Positions 1-11,904 of a stretch of DNA of 64,000 nucleotides are shown here, piece after piece. Each line of letters opens with the position of its first letter. Position 1 is the stretch's first letter. A program made the position numbers and the translations under genes. Source of the DNA: Marinobacterium arenosum (GTDB lineage: Bacteria; Pseudomonadota; Gammaproteobacteria; Pseudomonadales; Balneatricaceae); assembly GCF_019795155.1 (NCBI RefSeq), contig NZ_JAILYN010000004.1:110495-174494 (forward strand). Reading direction: 5' to 3'. The notes under the pieces are model-generated. The model was not told the DNA's origin. It saw nothing but the letters and a program-made list of their open reading frames with translations, and made no database searches.

Positions 1-526
<526 letters not shown>

Positions 527-556
527 TTATTCGTTCACCTGCTGTGTCAGCAGTGC

Positions 557-3500
557 TTATTCGCTCTGGCTGCGCATGTTGTCGAGCAGCGCGTTCAGGC
601 TGGCGGCCTTCGGCTTGACCAGCCAGAAGCGGCCGATGTAGTCATCGAGGTTATCGATGAGCTCCTGGCCCCAGGCGCTGCCGGTTTCCTTGGTGAACTC
701 AATAATTACGGAACGCAGGTGGTTCTTATAGATTTCCATCTGCTCGGTATGGATACGGTGGATCTCCACCAGCTCGTGGTTGTACTTGTCCACGAAGCTG
801 TTATCCAGGTCCAGTACGTAGGCGAAACCGCCGGTCATGCCGGCACCGAAGTTGTAGCCGGTCGGACCGAGCACGGTGACCAGGCCGCCGGTCATATATT
901 CACAGCAGTGATCGCCGGCACCTTCCACGACGGCGTGCACGCCGGAGTTACGTACCGCGAAACGCTCGCCGGCGCGGCCAGCTGCAAACAGTTTGCCGCC
1001 GGTGGCACCGTACAGGCAGGTGTTGCCCAGGATCGAGGTTTCGTTGGACTTGAAGTTGACCTCCTTGAACGGGTAGAGCACCACCTTACCGCCGGCCATG
1101 CCCTTGCCGACATAGTCGTTGGCATCACCTTCCAGGTACAGGTTCTGGCCGCCGGCGTTCCAGACGCCGAACGACTGACCCGCGTGCCCCTTGAAGCGGA
1201 AGGTGATCGGCTGGTCCGCCATCCCCTGGTTGCCATGCACCTTGGCGATTGCACCGGAGGTGCGCGCACCGACGGAGCGGTCGCAGTTGGTGATGGTCAG
1301 CTCGAACTCGGCACCGACCTTGTCGTTGATCGCCGCCTGGGCCAGCTCCAGCATCTTGGTGTTCAGGGTACCCTTGTCGTACGGCTCGTTGCGCTCCACC
1401 TGGCAAGTGTGCGGCAACTCGGCCGGCACGCCGCCATCGGAGATGATCGGCCGCAGGTCCAGGTTCTTCTGACGCGGGGTGTCGCCGTCCAGAATCTCCA
1501 GCAGGTCGACCCGGCCGACCAGCTCGTCCATGGTGCGGATACCCAGCTGGGCCATCCACTGACGGGTCTCTTCGGCGACGAAACGGAAGAAGTTCTTGAC
1601 CATCTCCACGGTGCCGCGGAAGTACTGGTCACGCAGCCCTTCGTGCTGGGTCGCCACACCGGTGGCGCAGTTATTCAGGTGGCAGATACGCAGGTACTTA
1701 CAGCCCAGCGCCACCATCGGCATGGTACCGAAGCCGAAGCTCTCCGCGCCGAGGATAGCGGCTTTCACCACATCCAGGCCGGTTTTCAGGCCACCATCGG
1801 TCTGCAGACGCACGGAACCGCGCAGGTGGTTGCCACGCAGCGACTGGTGAGCGTCGGACAGGCCCAGCTCCCACGGCGAGCCGGCATAGTGGATCGAGGT
1901 CAGCGGCGACGCGGCGGTACCGCCGTCGTAACCGGAGATGGTGATCAGGTCGGCATAGGCCTTGGCCACGCCACAGGCGATGGTGCCGACACCCGGCCGG
2001 GAAACCAGCTTCACCGATACCAGCCCTTCCGGGTTGACCTGCTTGAGGTCGAAGATCAGCTGCGCCAGGTCCTCGATCGAGTAGATATCGTGGTGCGGCG
2101 GCGGCGAGATCAGGGTCACGCCCGGTACCGAGTAGCGCAGCCGGGCGATCAGTTCGTTGACCTTACCGCCCGGTAGCTGACCACCTTCACCCGGCTTGGC
2201 GCCCTGGGCAACCTTGATCTGCATGACTTCGGCATTGACCAGGTATTCCGGCGTCACACCGAAGCGACCGGAAGCCACCTGTTTGATCTTGGAGCGCTTC
2301 ATGGTGCCGTGGCGGGCCGGATCTTCACCGCCCTCACCGGAGTTGGAGCGACCGCCCAGTTCGTTCATCGCCATCGCCAGCGCTTCGTGCGCCTCCGGTG
2401 ACAACGCGCCCAGCGACATCGCCGCCGAGTCGAACCGTTTCAGGATATCGGACGCCGGCTCCACCTGGTCCAGCGGAATCGACTGTACGTCCTTGCGCAG
2501 GCCCAGCAGGTCGCGCAGGGTGGCGAAGCCACGTTTGTTGACCAGGTCGGCGTAACGCTGGTAAGCCTCCGGATTGCCGCTCTGCACCGCCTCATGGATG
2601 GTGCGTACTACATCCGGGTTGTAAGCGTGGTATTCGCCGTCGTGCATGTACTTCAGCAGACCACCCTGCTGGATCGGCTTGCGCGGAATCCAGGCTTCCT
2701 TGGCCAGCAGGTTCTGCTCGTGTTCGAAGTCCTCGAAACGGGCGCCTTCGATACGGCTGGTGACGCCGTTGAAGCAGAGCTCGACCACCTCGGAGGAGAG
2801 GCCGATCGCTTCGAACAGCTGGGCACCGCGGTAGGAGGCGATGGCGGAGATCCCCATCTTGGAGAGGATCTTCAACAGCCCCTTGTTGATGCCCTTGCGG
2901 TAGTTCTCATGGCTGTCCAGCGGCTGCATGGTCAGCTCGCCGGAGGCGCAGAGGTCGTTCAATACACGGTAGGCCAGGTACGGGTAAACCGCGGTGGCGC
3001 CGAAGCCGAACAGCACCGCGAAGTGGTGCGGGTCGCGGACGGTACCGGTCTCCACCACGATATTGGCGTCGCAGCGCAGCCCCTGGTTGACCAGCCGCTG
3101 GTGCACCGCACCGGTTGCCATCGCCGCGTGCACCGGCAGCTTGCCGCGCACGATGTTGGCGTCGGACAATACGATGATCACCTTGCCGTCACGGGCCTGC
3201 TGTTCGGCCTGGTCGGCGATGCTGGTGATCGCTTCCTGCAGCGACATCAGTTGCGGATCGTAATTGAGATCGATCACCGCCACTTCGAAGCCGGGCTCGT
3301 TGTTGTTGCGCAAGCGGGAGAACTTGGAGGCGGACAGCACCGGCGTGGTCAGCACCACCCGGCGGGCATGTTCCGGCGTCTCCTCAAAGACGTTGCGCTC
3401 GGAGCCGATGCAGGTTTCCAACGACATCACGATCGACTCGCGTAGCGGGTCGATCGGCGGGTTGGTCACCTGGGCGAACTGCTGACGGAAATAGTCGTAG

Positions 3501-5014
3501 ACCGAACGGATCCGGTGCGACAGCACCGCCATCGGCTTGTCGTCGCCCATCGAGCCGACCGCTTCCATACCGGATTCGCCCAGCGGGCGCAGGATCTGGT
3601 CGCGCTCTTCGAAGGTGACCTGGAACATCTTCATGTGGGTCTTCACTTCCTCGGCCGTCATCGGCGGGAAAGATTGAGCCTCCTCCATGAAGTTCATGGT
3701 CTGTTCCAGGCGCAGGGTGTTCTCTTTCAGCCACTTTTTGTATGGCTGCGCCTTTTTCAGTCGGTCATCGACGTCGGCCGTGTGCAGCACGTCGCCGGTC
3801 TCGGTGTCGATCGCCAGGATCTGGCCCGGACCGACCCGGCCCTGAGCGACGATATCGTCCGGCTTATAATCGAATACGCCGATCTCGGACGCGGTGCAGA
3901 TCAGGCCGTCCTTGGTCATTACCCAGCGGGACGGACGCAGACCGTTACGGTCCAGCATGCAGACCGCATAGCGACCGTCGGTCATCACCATCCCGGCCGG
4001 GCCATCCCAGGGCTCCATGTGCATGGAGTTGTATTCGTAGAAGGCGCGCAGTTCAGCGTCCATGGTTTCGACGTTCTGCCAGGCGGGCGGCACGATCATC
4101 CGCACCGCACGGTAGATATCCATGCCGCCGACCAGCAGGAACTCCAGCATGTTGTCCATCGACGATGAGTCGGAACCGCTGGTGTTGACGATCGGCTGCA
4201 ACTCATCGAGGTTCGGCAGCGCCTCGGTGGCGAACTTGCCCGCCCGCGCCTTGGCCCAGCTGCGGTTGCCCTCAATGGTGTTGATCTCGCCGTTGTGCGC
4301 CAGGAAGCGGAACGGCTGCGCCAGCGGCCAGCGCGGCGCGGTGTTGGTGGAGAACCGCTGGTGGTAGGTGCAGACTGCGGTTTCCAGACGCGGGTCGGCC
4401 AGGTCCTTGAAGAACACCGGCAGGTCGACCGGCATGGTCAGACCCTTGTAGGAGATCACCTTGTCGGACAGGCTACAGATGTAGAAGTCCTCATCATCGC
4501 TCAGGGCGATCTCCGCTTTACGACGTGCAACGAACAGGCTGATCGCCAGTTCGCGGGCATTTTTACCCTTCGCCTCGATAAACACCTGCGCGATCTGCGG
4601 CAGGGTATCCTTGGCGATCGGCCCCAGGCAACTTTCATCGGTCGGCACTACCCGCCAACCCACCGGCTGCAGCCCTTGTGCTGTCAGCTCGGCATCCAGG
4701 GTGTCGCGCGCAGTCTGGGCTTTGGCCGGCTCCTGGGAGAGAAACACCATCCCCACGGCATACTGCTCAGCCAGCTCCACGCCGAGTGATTCCTTAACCA
4801 CTGCGCGCAGGAAGCCATCCGGCTTCTGCATCAGCAAGCCACAGCCGTCACCGGTCTTACCGTCGGCTGCGATACCACCACGGTGAGTCATGCATGCCAG
4901 TGCCTCGATCGCTTTCTCCAGCAGGCCGTGGCTGGCCTGGCCCTGCATATGTGCCATAAGGCCAAAGCCACAGTTATCCTTAAACTCGCCTGGGCGATAC
5001 AGACCTGTACTCAT
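557..5014 (-). CDS. gltB: Glutamate synthase large subunit
   Basis: The alpha subunit of glutamate synthase makes two glutamates from glutamine and 2-oxoglutarate, the second half of the GS-GOGAT ammonium assimilation route. The 1485-residue length matches the E. coli subunit (1486). An Ntn-type amidotransferase domain begins at the motif NCGFG; its cysteine (residue 15) would become the N-terminal nucleophile after propeptide removal. An FMN-binding synthase domain follows, with a 3Fe-4S cysteine pattern C-x5-C-x4-C near residue 1105 (in [17 protein letters not shown]), then a GXGXG beta-helix domain at the C-terminus. gltD follows 72 bp downstream, so the two are probably co-transcribed. 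The 188-bp gap upstream to damX is AT-rich and presumably holds the promoter; no box is convincing enough to call. Confidence 0.97.
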   Translation of the reverse strand: MSTGLYRPGEFKDNCGFGLMAHMQGQASHGLLEKAIEALACMTHRGGIAADGKTGDGCGLLMQKPDGFLRAVVKESLGVELAEQYAVGMVFLSQEPAKAQTARDTLDAELTAQGLQPVGWRVVPTDESCLGPIAKDTLPQIAQVFIEAKGKNARELAISLFVARRKAEIALSDDEDFYICSLSDKVISYKGLTMPVDLPVFFKDLADPRLETAVCTYHQRFSTNTAPRWPLAQPFRFLAHNGEINTIEGNRSWAKARAGKFATEALPNLDELQPIVNTSGSDSSSMDNMLEFLLVGGMDIYRAVRMIVPPAWQNVETMDAELRAFYEYNSMHMEPWDGPAGMVMTDGRYAVCMLDRNGLRPSRWVMTKDGLICTASEIGVFDYKPDDIVAQGRVGPGQILAIDTETGDVLHTADVDDRLKKAQPYKKWLKENTLRLEQTMNFMEEAQSFPPMTAEEVKTHMKMFQVTFEERDQILRPLGESGMEAVGSMGDDKPMAVLSHRIRSVYDYFRQQFAQVTNPPIDPLRESIVMSLETCIGSERNVFEETPEHARRVVLTTPVLSASKFSRLRNNNEPGFEVAVIDLNYDPQLMSLQEAITSIADQAEQQARDGKVIIVLSDANIVRGKLPVHAAMATGAVHQRLVNQGLRCDANIVVETGTVRDPHHFAVLFGFGATAVYPYLAYRVLNDLCASGELTMQPLDSHENYRKGINKGLLKILSKMGISAIASYRGAQLFEAIGLSSEVVELCFNGVTSRIEGARFEDFEHEQNLLAKEAWIPRKPIQQGGLLKYMHDGEYHAYNPDVVRTIHEAVQSGNPEAYQRYADLVNKRGFATLRDLLGLRKDVQSIPLDQVEPASDILKRFDSAAMSLGALSPEAHEALAMAMNELGGRSNSGEGGEDPARHGTMKRSKIKQVASGRFGVTPEYLVNAEVMQIKVAQGAKPGEGGQLPGGKVNELIARLRYSVPGVTLISPPPHHDIYSIEDLAQLIFDLKQVNPEGLVSVKLVSRPGVGTIACGVAKAYADLITISGYDGGTAASPLTSIHYAGSPWELGLSDAHQSLRGNHLRGSVRLQTDGGLKTGLDVVKAAILGAESFGFGTMPMVALGCKYLRICHLNNCATGVATQHEGLRDQYFRGTVEMVKNFFRFVAEETRQWMAQLGIRTMDELVGRVDLLEILDGDTPRQKNLDLRPIISDGGVPAELPHTCQVERNEPYDKGTLNTKMLELAQAAINDKVGAEFELTITNCDRSVGARTSGAIAKVHGNQGMADQPITFRFKGHAGQSFGVWNAGGQNLYLEGDANDYVGKGMAGGKVVLYPFKEVNFKSNETSILGNTCLYGATGGKLFAAGRAGERFAVRNSGVHAVVEGAGDHCCEYMTGGLVTVLGPTGYNFGAGMTGGFAYVLDLDNSFVDKYNHELVEIHRIHTEQMEIYKNHLRSVIIEFTKETGSAWGQELIDNLDDYIGRFWLVKPKAASLNALLDNMRSQSE

Positions 5015-5202
5015 AAGCCAATCTCACTCAAATAATCTTTATAATCAATATGTTATAGCCCTTCTTATGGCTCCGCTGTTACCTGCGGGCAAAAAGGGAG
5101 AATTACTATACACGTCAACCCCAGCCGGGACAAATATTAGCCAGCAGCGAGACAGGCGAACTGCCAGGAACGTGCCGCCTTCTGTCACTAACAGGCTGAT
5201 AT

Positions 5203-6966
5203 TTATTGGGTTTTCTTGCGGATATCGGACTGAACACCGGCCACTGAACGGACCCAGGGTTTCAGTTGGCGCAGCGCTTTCGGCAGCTTATTGAGCGCCG
5301 CATTGGCGGCGTCGCGGGAGGGATAGTGGCCGTAAACCACCACGTGCCAAGGCTTGCCTTTGTAGATGGTGGAGAAGTAGTGGAATTCCGAGCGGTCGGC
5401 CTGATCAGCCAGGAAATCACGGGCACTTTTCTCGGCCCGCGCGCCCAACATCTGCAAGGTATAGCTGCGGCTCGGCCAGCTCAGCAGCTCACGCTCGCTG
5501 GCGCTCAGCTTGAGATCAGCCGTTGCGGACGGCTCAGATTTAGCCGCCGGCACAGCCGGCTTGGCTGCAGCCACCACCGGTTTGTCTGGCGTTTCGTAGC
5601 TGGCAGCTGCCGGCTTGGAGCCCGGCGCGACCTCTGCCGAGGCTGCCGCGGTTTCGGCAACAGGCGCTACCGCCTTATTCGGCGCAGCTGGCTTAGCGGT
5701 CGCCGGTTCAACCGCCGCGGCTGCGGGGGTTGTCGGCTCGACTTGCCGAACGATCACGGCTTCCGGCTCGCTCGGTGCGGACGATTCAGGCTGACGCGTC
5801 GCTTTCTGGCGCTCCTCATAGGCACGCAACCGCTGCTCCAGCTCGCGACGGGCACTGCTCTGATAAGGGTCGGCCGCTGGCCGCTCACCGCCGACACCGG
5901 CTTCCTCATCCATCCCCTCATCCAGCGCCAGATTCAGCGGCAACGACACCCGCTCAGCGCTGTCGGCCAGGGCCGGTTCGCCGGTCCCGTCCGATTCGGG
6001 AAAGAACTGCCAGGCGGCCAGGCCGGTGATACCGAACAGCACCAGCGCGATCAGCGTCATCTGCAGCGGTGGCAGCGGGAAGGCGCGTGTCGGGCGGCGC
6101 TCCGTCGAACGGCGATCCGGGGTGTGGTGCGCTTTTGCACTCTCCACGGTGGGAGTCGTTTCGACAGTCTGACGGGCCTCTGCCGCCGTCGGCGGAATTG
6201 CTGCAGTCGGTAGCTCAACCGGCTCCGGCTTGCGGCCACTGGCCAGCTTACCGGTGCGGATCAGGATATTGGCCAACCGGTCCAGCTCACCGGGCAGACC
6301 GGCCGCCTCCCGGATCAGCTTCTGCTGCAACTTGACCGGCTGCTGCAGGAGCTGCGGCAGCTTCTGTTTCAGATATTGGTGCGATTCTTCATTGCTCAAC
6401 GGCAGCAACTGCAGCCGATGTATCCGACCGGACAGGCTGGCGGCCAGATCGCTGCTGTCGAGCATCCGCCCGAGACCGGCATCACCGGCCAGCAGCAGTT
6501 GCGGTGGCTGGCCCTCCCCCTGGCTGGCGGCGATGAAGTTCAGCAACAGATCCAGCGCGCCGGCGGTCAGCTGATGCGCCTCGTCGATCATCACCAGCCA
6601 GCGCTGACCAGCATTGCGCAATGCCTCGCCATGGCTATGGATCGCCTGCAACCGGCTGCGATCGTCTTCCACCACCCGGCTGTGCTCCGGCAGCGTGGCC
6701 ACCAACTGGCTCAACAGCTCGCTCAGGTCGGTCGGTGTATTCAGGGTCAACTCGGTGACGGCGAAGGTGTTATCACCGGCGGACGGTCGCAGCTGGCGCA
6801 GCAGGGTGGACTTGCCGCTGCCCAGCGGGCCCTCCAGCACCAGCATGAAATCGGAGAAGCGGGTCAGGTGGATCAGCTTCTCCACCCACTGCACGCGCGA
6901 AGCGGGTTCGATGTACAGGCCATCGCCGCTCTGTGCAGAAAGTCCGAGGTGACCGCTTCGCTTCAT
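5203..6966 (-). CDS. damX: DamX-like cell division protein: AAA ATPase plus SPOR domain
   Basis: This 587-residue bitopic inner-membrane protein carries an AAA/ExeA-type ATPase domain with Walker A GPLGSGKS (46-53) and Walker B MIDEAH (126-131). A single transmembrane helix follows near 303-321, then a long Pro/Ala/Glu-rich periplasmic linker (about 330-495). A C-terminal SPOR domain (about 500-578) includes SYTLQMLGA. SPOR domains bind denuded peptidoglycan at the septum, and DamX takes part in division. It is downstream of aroB (35 bp gap) in the conserved aroK-aroB-damX order. E. coli DamX is shorter and has a degenerate N-terminal part, whereas here the ATPase motifs look intact. The symbol is given by synteny and architecture. 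Confidence 0.88.
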   Translation of the reverse strand: MKRSGHLGLSAQSGDGLYIEPASRVQWVEKLIHLTRFSDFMLVLEGPLGSGKSTLLRQLRPSAGDNTFAVTELTLNTPTDLSELLSQLVATLPEHSRVVEDDRSRLQAIHSHGEALRNAGQRWLVMIDEAHQLTAGALDLLLNFIAASQGEGQPPQLLLAGDAGLGRMLDSSDLAASLSGRIHRLQLLPLSNEESHQYLKQKLPQLLQQPVKLQQKLIREAAGLPGELDRLANILIRTGKLASGRKPEPVELPTAAIPPTAAEARQTVETTPTVESAKAHHTPDRRSTERRPTRAFPLPPLQMTLIALVLFGITGLAAWQFFPESDGTGEPALADSAERVSLPLNLALDEGMDEEAGVGGERPAADPYQSSARRELEQRLRAYEERQKATRQPESSAPSEPEAVIVRQVEPTTPAAAAVEPATAKPAAPNKAVAPVAETAAASAEVAPGSKPAAASYETPDKPVVAAAKPAVPAAKSEPSATADLKLSASERELLSWPSRSYTLQMLGARAEKSARDFLADQADRSEFHYFSTIYKGKPWHVVVYGHYPSRDAANAALNKLPKALRQLKPWVRSVAGVQSDIRKKTQ

Positions 6967-7001
6967 ACGCCAGGCTCAGGTTGGATTCGCAGGATGACAG
7001 A

Positions 7002-8096
7002 TCAGAGCTGACCCAGCTGGGGGCCGGCACTGAGGGTCTGGTCCAGCAGCGACGGATCGAACTGATCGGTCACCAGCGCCTGGCCGAGCTGCTTCAGCAG
7101 CACCAGCCGCAGCTGGCCATCGAGCACCTTCTTGTCGACCGCCATCAGCGATTTGAACTCATCGGCGGTCATCTCCGCCGGCGGCAGCAGCGGTAGTTTG
7201 GCCGCGCTGAGGATGTTCCTGACCCGCGCCAGATCGTCAGCATCCAGCCAGCCCAACCGGGCCGACAGGTCGGCCGCCATCAGGGTGCCGGCGGCCACCG
7301 CTTCACCGTGCAGCCAGTTGCCGTAGCCCTGGCTGGCTTCGATCGCGTGGCCGAAGGTGTGGCCCAGGTTCAGTAATGCGCGGATACCGGCTTCCTTCTC
7401 GTCCTGGGCAACAACCTCCGCCTTGATGGCGCAGGAGCGGTGGATCGCCTGGGCCAGCAGCGAGGCATCGCGGCCGTTGAGCTGCGCCATGTGCTGTTCG
7501 AGCCAGCCGAGGAACTCGGCGTCGTAGATCAGGCCGTACTTGATCACCTCGGCCATGCCGGCCGCCAGTTCACGGTCCGGCAGCGTGGCCAGCACATCGG
7601 TATCGATCAACACCGCCTGCGGCTGGTGGAAGGCACCGATCATGTTCTTGCCGAGCGGGTGGTTGACCCCGGTCTTGCCGCCGACCGAGGAGTCGACCTG
7701 CGACAGCAGGGTGGTCGGCACCTGGATAAAATTGACCCCACGCTGATAGCTGGCCGCGGCAAAGCCGGTCATATCGCCGACCACCCCGCCACCCAAGGCG
7801 ATCAGCGTGGTGGTACGGTTATGGCGCTTGGCCAGCAGTTGGTCGAAGATCCGATTGACGTGTTCCAGATCCTTGTACTGCTCACCGTCCGGCAGGATCA
7901 CCCGGTCCACCTGATAGCCATCGCCAAGCGAGGCGATCAAAGCATCCAGGTAGAGCGGCGCCACCGTCTCATTGCTGACGATCATCACCTGACGGCCGCG
8001 GATATAGGGCTTCAGCAGCTGCTGCGACAGCAGGCCGCCACCGATAAAAATAGGGTAACTACGCTCGCCCAGATCCACGTTCAGCGTTTGCATCAT
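7002..8096 (-). CDS. aroB: 3-dehydroquinate synthase
   Basis: AroB converts DAHP to 3-dehydroquinate using NAD+ and a divalent metal, the second step of the shikimate pathway, in the cytoplasm. The 364 residues match the usual AroB length. Visible signatures are the NAD-binding [32 protein letters not shown] (substrate/NAD contacts) and the metal-binding histidines in [12 protein letters not shown] and [10 protein letters not shown]. The start has two adjacent Met codons (8096 and 8093), and either is possible. It sits 22 bp after aroK, as in other gammaproteobacteria, and is followed by damX. Confidence 0.97.
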   Translation of the reverse strand: MMQTLNVDLGERSYPIFIGGGLLSQQLLKPYIRGRQVMIVSNETVAPLYLDALIASLGDGYQVDRVILPDGEQYKDLEHVNRIFDQLLAKRHNRTTTLIALGGGVVGDMTGFAAASYQRGVNFIQVPTTLLSQVDSSVGGKTGVNHPLGKNMIGAFHQPQAVLIDTDVLATLPDRELAAGMAEVIKYGLIYDAEFLGWLEQHMAQLNGRDASLLAQAIHRSCAIKAEVVAQDEKEAGIRALLNLGHTFGHAIEASQGYGNWLHGEAVAAGTLMAADLSARLGWLDADDLARVRNILSAAKLPLLPPAEMTADEFKSLMAVDKKVLDGQLRLVLLKQLGQALVTDQFDPSLLDQTLSAGPQLGQL

Positions 8097-8118
8097 TCAG
8101 GTTCTCTTAGCTCTCGGC

Positions 8119-8649
8119 TCAGGGTTTGATCACGTTATTGCGCGCCAGCTGGCGAACGATGGTGGACACCACCCCGCGGGGGTGGCGCTTATCAGTGCGG
8201 ATCAGCAGATCGCAAACCGCCTGGTAGAGCGGGTCACGCTCGGCCATCAGTTTCTCCAGTACCGCACGGGGATTGTCGTTCTGCAGCAGCGGCCGGTTCT
8301 TGTCGCGGGAGGTGCGGTCGAGCTGCTGCTCGACCGAGGTCTGCAGATAGACCACGAAACCACCGGCGGCCAGCGCCTGGCGGTTAGCCTCACGCAGCAC
8401 CGCGCCACCACCGGTGGCCATCACCTGGTTGTCTCGCGTCGCCAGTTCAGCGATCACCGCCTGCTCGCGATTACGGAAACCCTCTTCCCCTTCGACATCG
8501 AAGATCCAGGGAATATTGGCTCCGGCCCGTTCCTCGATCTCGCGGTCGGAATCGATGAAGGAGAGTTTCAGTTCCTGCGCCAACAGGCGGCCGATGGTGG
8601 TCTTACCCGCACCCATCGGCCCCACCAGGAAGATATTCAAATGAGGCAA
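8119..8649 (-). CDS. aroK: Shikimate kinase I
   Basis: AroK phosphorylates shikimate with ATP. This 176-residue P-loop kinase shows Walker [10 protein letters not shown] near residue 11, the shikimate-binding DSDREIEE (residues 34-41), a Walker B-like GEEGFR region and the conserved GGGAVLR. A lid arginine region follows ([11 protein letters not shown]). It starts 6 bp after the pilQ stop, so the aro genes very probably share the pil transcript as well as having their own promoter. Its place between pilQ and aroB is the conserved position of aroK rather than of aroL. Confidence 0.96.
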   Translation of the reverse strand: MPHLNIFLVGPMGAGKTTIGRLLAQELKLSFIDSDREIEERAGANIPWIFDVEGEEGFRNREQAVIAELATRDNQVMATGGGAVLREANRQALAAGGFVVYLQTSVEQQLDRTSRDKNRPLLQNDNPRAVLEKLMAERDPLYQAVCDLLIRTDKRHPRGVVSTIVRQLARNNVIKP

Positions 8650-8655
8650 CCCCGA

Positions 8656-10725
8656 TCAGTTTAAAGTCAGGGAGCCCCGTATCAACTTCGGTGTGATGAA
8701 GATCAGGAGCTCCGTTTTGTCGGTGCTATTTTCGGTATTCCTGAACAGATTGCCAAGTACCGGCAGGTCACCCAACAGCGGTGTCTTGTTCACATTGGCG
8801 TTGACTTCGTTCTTGAACACCCCGCCCAACACGATAGTTTGGCCGTCTGGCACCACCACCGAGGTCTCCAGTTCGTTGTTATCGATACTGATATCACCGT
8901 TCGGCAACACCTCGCCAAGAGAGTCCTGCTTGATCTTCAGTTCCATCGCGATCCGGTCACCCGGGTTGATCCGCGGCGTCACATCCAGCGACAGCACCAC
9001 ATCCTTGAACTCGATACTGACCTCGCCGTCCTCGACGGTCTGGAACGGAATCTCGCGGCCGGATTCGATCTTGGCCGCCTTGCCGTTGGTGGTGACGATC
9101 TTCGGCTGCGAGATGATCTCCGCCTTGCCGTCGGTCTGCAGCGCGGACAACTCCAGCTGCAGCAACGAACTGGAGCCGGGCCGGAAACCGATCGCCACCG
9201 AGGTCGGATTGGTCACCGTGGCCCCCAGGTCGACGAACAGGTCATCCGGAATGCTGGAATCGGCCACCGATCCCAATCCGCCGATGGTGCTGCCCAGCTT
9301 GAAGCCGGAGTTATCCACATCCTGGTAGCCGAAGCCCCACCGGATGCCCAGATCCTTGGTCACGGTCGAACGGGCCGTTACCAGCCGGGCTTCGATCAGC
9401 ACCTGCTCCACCTCGACGTCGAAGCGGCGCAGGGTCTTGCGGATCTCCTCCAACCCCTTGTCGGTTTCGCGCACCATCAACACGTTGGTTTCGTCGTCGG
9501 CCATCACGAAGCCCCGTTCGCTGACCAGGCTCGCCTCCTTCAGGCGCTCCATCATATCCGAGGCCTTGCGGTAATCCACCTGGATGAACTCGGTGCGCAG
9601 CGGCGCCAGCTCCTCAACCTGCTTGCTGCTCTCCAGCTCAAGCTTCTCGCGCTCGGCGATCTCCTCGGCCGGCGCCACCAGCAGTACATTGCCCATCACC
9701 CGTTTGTCCAGGGCATGGGTCTTCAACACGATATCCAGCGCCTGGTCCCAGGGTACGTGTTTCAACCGCAGGGTAATGTTGCCCTCCACGGCATCGCTGA
9801 CCACCAGGTTCAGATCAGCCACCTCGGCGATGATCTGCAACACCGCTCGCAGGTTGACGTTCTGGAAATCCAGGTCGATCGGATCGCCGCTATAGGGGAA
9901 CCGGTCCTTCTCCAGCTCCTCTTTCTCGCGTAGGCTGACCGGCTTGAAATCCAGCACCAGTTGGGTGCCGGTCTGATAGGCCATGTATTCGTAGGGTTCC
10001 GGGCCCGGCTTAACCAGTACCGATGCGTTGGGGCCGCTGCTCATCGAGTCGATGAACATCACCGGGGTGGCAAAATCCTGTACGTCGACCCGTTGCTCCA
10101 GGGCCCGTGACAGCTCTGCACCGAGCAGGTTGACCAGTACATTGTTGCCCTCCTCGATAATATCGACCCCGGCCCGGTCGTCGGACAGGGTGATCACCAC
10201 CCGTCCCGCATTGCCGGTGCGCTCGAAATCGATCCCCTTGATCTGGGTACGCTCCGGCAAACCGGCTGCTGCGGTAGTCGCCTTGGCCGGCATCGCCTTG
10301 GCCTGGGCACGCTGCTGCAGCTCCGGCGCCATCTCCAGATAGAGACTGTTGCCTTCGCTGTACAGACGGTGCTCGATCAGCTCATACAGGTTGGCCACCA
10401 CCCGTAGCCGGCCTTCAGTCTGGGCAAAGTTCAGGGTATCCAGCTGGCCGGTTTTGATATCCAGCTTCTTGCGGCCCAGTTCATTGCTGACACCCCAGAA
10501 ATCCAGTACCAGACGAGGCGGCTGGTTGATGCCGTAGCTCTTCGGCAGCGGCGGCGGGGCGTCGAAGTCGAACTTGACCTCAAGTTTATTGTTGGGCAAC
10601 GAGATGAAGGTGACATCTTTCAACATCACTTGCTGGGCGCTGGCCAGCCCGGCCAGCAGCATCAGGACAACGCCGGTAAGCAACGCCCTGAGCCAGTCGA
10701 ATTTTCGCAACGTGCTGATCATCAT
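8656..10725 (-). CDS. pilQ: Type IV pilus secretin PilQ
   Basis: PilQ forms the outer-membrane ring through which the type IV pilus is extruded. The 689-residue protein begins with a signal sequence ending around ALASAQQ. AMIN-type domains that bind peptidoglycan follow (about 30-260). A secretin/TonB short N-terminal domain starts near 282 (IDLDFQNVNLRAVLQIIAEV), then an N1 domain, then the secretin core with KAEIISQPKIVTTNGK and the C-terminal VVVPDGQTIVLGGVF and PLLGDLPVLGNLF motifs. It is the last gene of pilMNOPQ and 11 bp after pilP. Confidence 0.97.
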   Translation of the reverse strand: MMISTLRKFDWLRALLTGVVLMLLAGLASAQQVMLKDVTFISLPNNKLEVKFDFDAPPPLPKSYGINQPPRLVLDFWGVSNELGRKKLDIKTGQLDTLNFAQTEGRLRVVANLYELIEHRLYSEGNSLYLEMAPELQQRAQAKAMPAKATTAAAGLPERTQIKGIDFERTGNAGRVVITLSDDRAGVDIIEEGNNVLVNLLGAELSRALEQRVDVQDFATPVMFIDSMSSGPNASVLVKPGPEPYEYMAYQTGTQLVLDFKPVSLREKEELEKDRFPYSGDPIDLDFQNVNLRAVLQIIAEVADLNLVVSDAVEGNITLRLKHVPWDQALDIVLKTHALDKRVMGNVLLVAPAEEIAEREKLELESSKQVEELAPLRTEFIQVDYRKASDMMERLKEASLVSERGFVMADDETNVLMVRETDKGLEEIRKTLRRFDVEVEQVLIEARLVTARSTVTKDLGIRWGFGYQDVDNSGFKLGSTIGGLGSVADSSIPDDLFVDLGATVTNPTSVAIGFRPGSSSLLQLELSALQTDGKAEIISQPKIVTTNGKAAKIESGREIPFQTVEDGEVSIEFKDVVLSLDVTPRINPGDRIAMELKIKQDSLGEVLPNGDISIDNNELETSVVVPDGQTIVLGGVFKNEVNANVNKTPLLGDLPVLGNLFRNTENSTDKTELLIFITPKLIRGSLTLN

Positions 10726-10736
10726 GGTGTTGTTCC

Positions 10737-11318
10737 TTAAATATTGTCCTTCACTTGCAGCATCAGGTTACGTGGACGCTTCATCCACCCTCCGCGCCCG
10801 TTGGAGATAATCTCGACCAGCTCGAGCCGGTCCTGTTTGATCGCCATAACGCGACCGTGATCCAGACCCATATAATGCCCTTCTGAAACCATATGCACCT
10901 GGCCCAGCTCATCCCTGACCAGCGCCCGTAACGGCCGCTCGGCACCGGCCCGGATGGTCCCGACCATCTGCAACCGGTCCAGCGCGAAGGCTTCCAGGGC
11001 TTGGCGCCGGCGTTCCAGATCGGGTTTGATGGTATCGGCAACGGTCCCCTGCCGCTCATTCTCGGTCTGCGCGGCCAGCGCCGCCAGCGGCTTGAACGGG
11101 TCGCGCAGACTGGAGCCCTCATAGACGAAGCTGTGATAGGGCTTGAACTCCGGCAGCGGTTCGATCGCGCCGCGCGGCTTCGCCCGCGCCTGCTGCACGA
11201 ACAGCTCCAGATCACTGACATCTTCGACCCAGACACAACCGCCCAGAGCCAGCCCCAGCGACAGTATCAGGCTTTGCCCGACCCGCCAAAGATGACGTCG
11301 ATCAGTATTCATCATCAT
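10737..11318 (-). CDS. pilP: Type IV pilus assembly lipoprotein PilP
   Basis: PilP is the periplasmic lipoprotein that ties the PilN/PilO inner-membrane complex to the PilQ secretin. The N-terminus carries a lipoprotein signal with lipobox LGGC, giving a lipidated cysteine about 26 residues in. The C-terminal part (about 70-190) has the PilP beta-domain features, including RDPFKPL near the linker and DRLQMVGTIR. An ATG at 11336 is in frame, but three consecutive ATGs at 11318-11310 lie behind an AGGA sequence at suitable spacing, so 11318 was chosen. The start overlaps the end of pilO by 17 bases, suggesting translational coupling. Confidence 0.93.
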   Translation of the reverse strand: MMMNTDRRHLWRVGQSLILSLGLALGGCVWVEDVSDLELFVQQARAKPRGAIEPLPEFKPYHSFVYEGSSLRDPFKPLAALAAQTENERQGTVADTIKPDLERRRQALEAFALDRLQMVGTIRAGAERPLRALVRDELGQVHMVSEGHYMGLDHGRVMAIKQDRLELVEIISNGRGGWMKRPRNLMLQVKDNI

Positions 11319-11904
11319 AACGATAGGTCCTGGCATCGATTGTCATTAGGAGCTTGCCGCTACTCGGCACGATGCTGAAATCATGCAGCGTAACGATTCG
11401 CGGAATCGCCGCGATTCCACTAACAAACTCACCCATCTCATGATAATTGCCGCGCACCTTGATATTGATCGGCAGCTCCACGTAAAACTCCGCCTTACGC
11501 TCCTCGCCCAGTGCGATCTCTTCGATCTGCAAGCCGCTTTCCCGGCCGATATTGGTGATATCGTCCAGCAGCCCGGGCACCTCCTTATCGGTAGGCAGCT
11601 GTTTGAGCAGTTCGGCGAACCGCTCCTCCACATCCATCATCTGCTGGCGCAGCGCCGGCAGGTTGGCAACCTGGAAGGATTTCGCCTCATAGAGCTGCTT
11701 CAGTTCCAGCTCCTTACGCATCTCATGCTCTAAAGCACGGTACTTGTCCACCGTGTAGTAGTTGATGCCCGCCGCCACCAGTGCACCGAACACCAGCAGG
11801 TAAGCGATCAATTTAACCCCGATCGGCCAGTTGCCGGCGGTGCTCAGGTCCAGGTTGTTGGGATCGAACCCCTTGAAGGCGTTCTTAAACGAATCCGCAT
11901 TCAT
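11302..11904 (-). CDS. pilO: Type IV pilus assembly protein PilO
   Basis: This 200-residue bitopic inner-membrane protein pairs with PilN in the pilus alignment subcomplex. One transmembrane segment (LIAYLLVFGALVAAGINYYTV, about 32-52) is followed by a coiled-coil stretch rich in Glu, Leu and Lys (about 55-100) and a ferredoxin-like C-terminal domain. The start ATG overlaps the pilN stop by 4 bases (ATGA-type arrangement) and its end overlaps pilP. The order and length match PilO of Pseudomonas-type pilus operons. Confidence 0.95.
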   Translation of the reverse strand: MNADSFKNAFKGFDPNNLDLSTAGNWPIGVKLIAYLLVFGALVAAGINYYTVDKYRALEHEMRKELELKQLYEAKSFQVANLPALRQQMMDVEERFAELLKQLPTDKEVPGLLDDITNIGRESGLQIEEIALGEERKAEFYVELPINIKVRGNYHEMGEFVSGIAAIPRIVTLHDFSIVPSSGKLLMTIDARTYRYDDEY

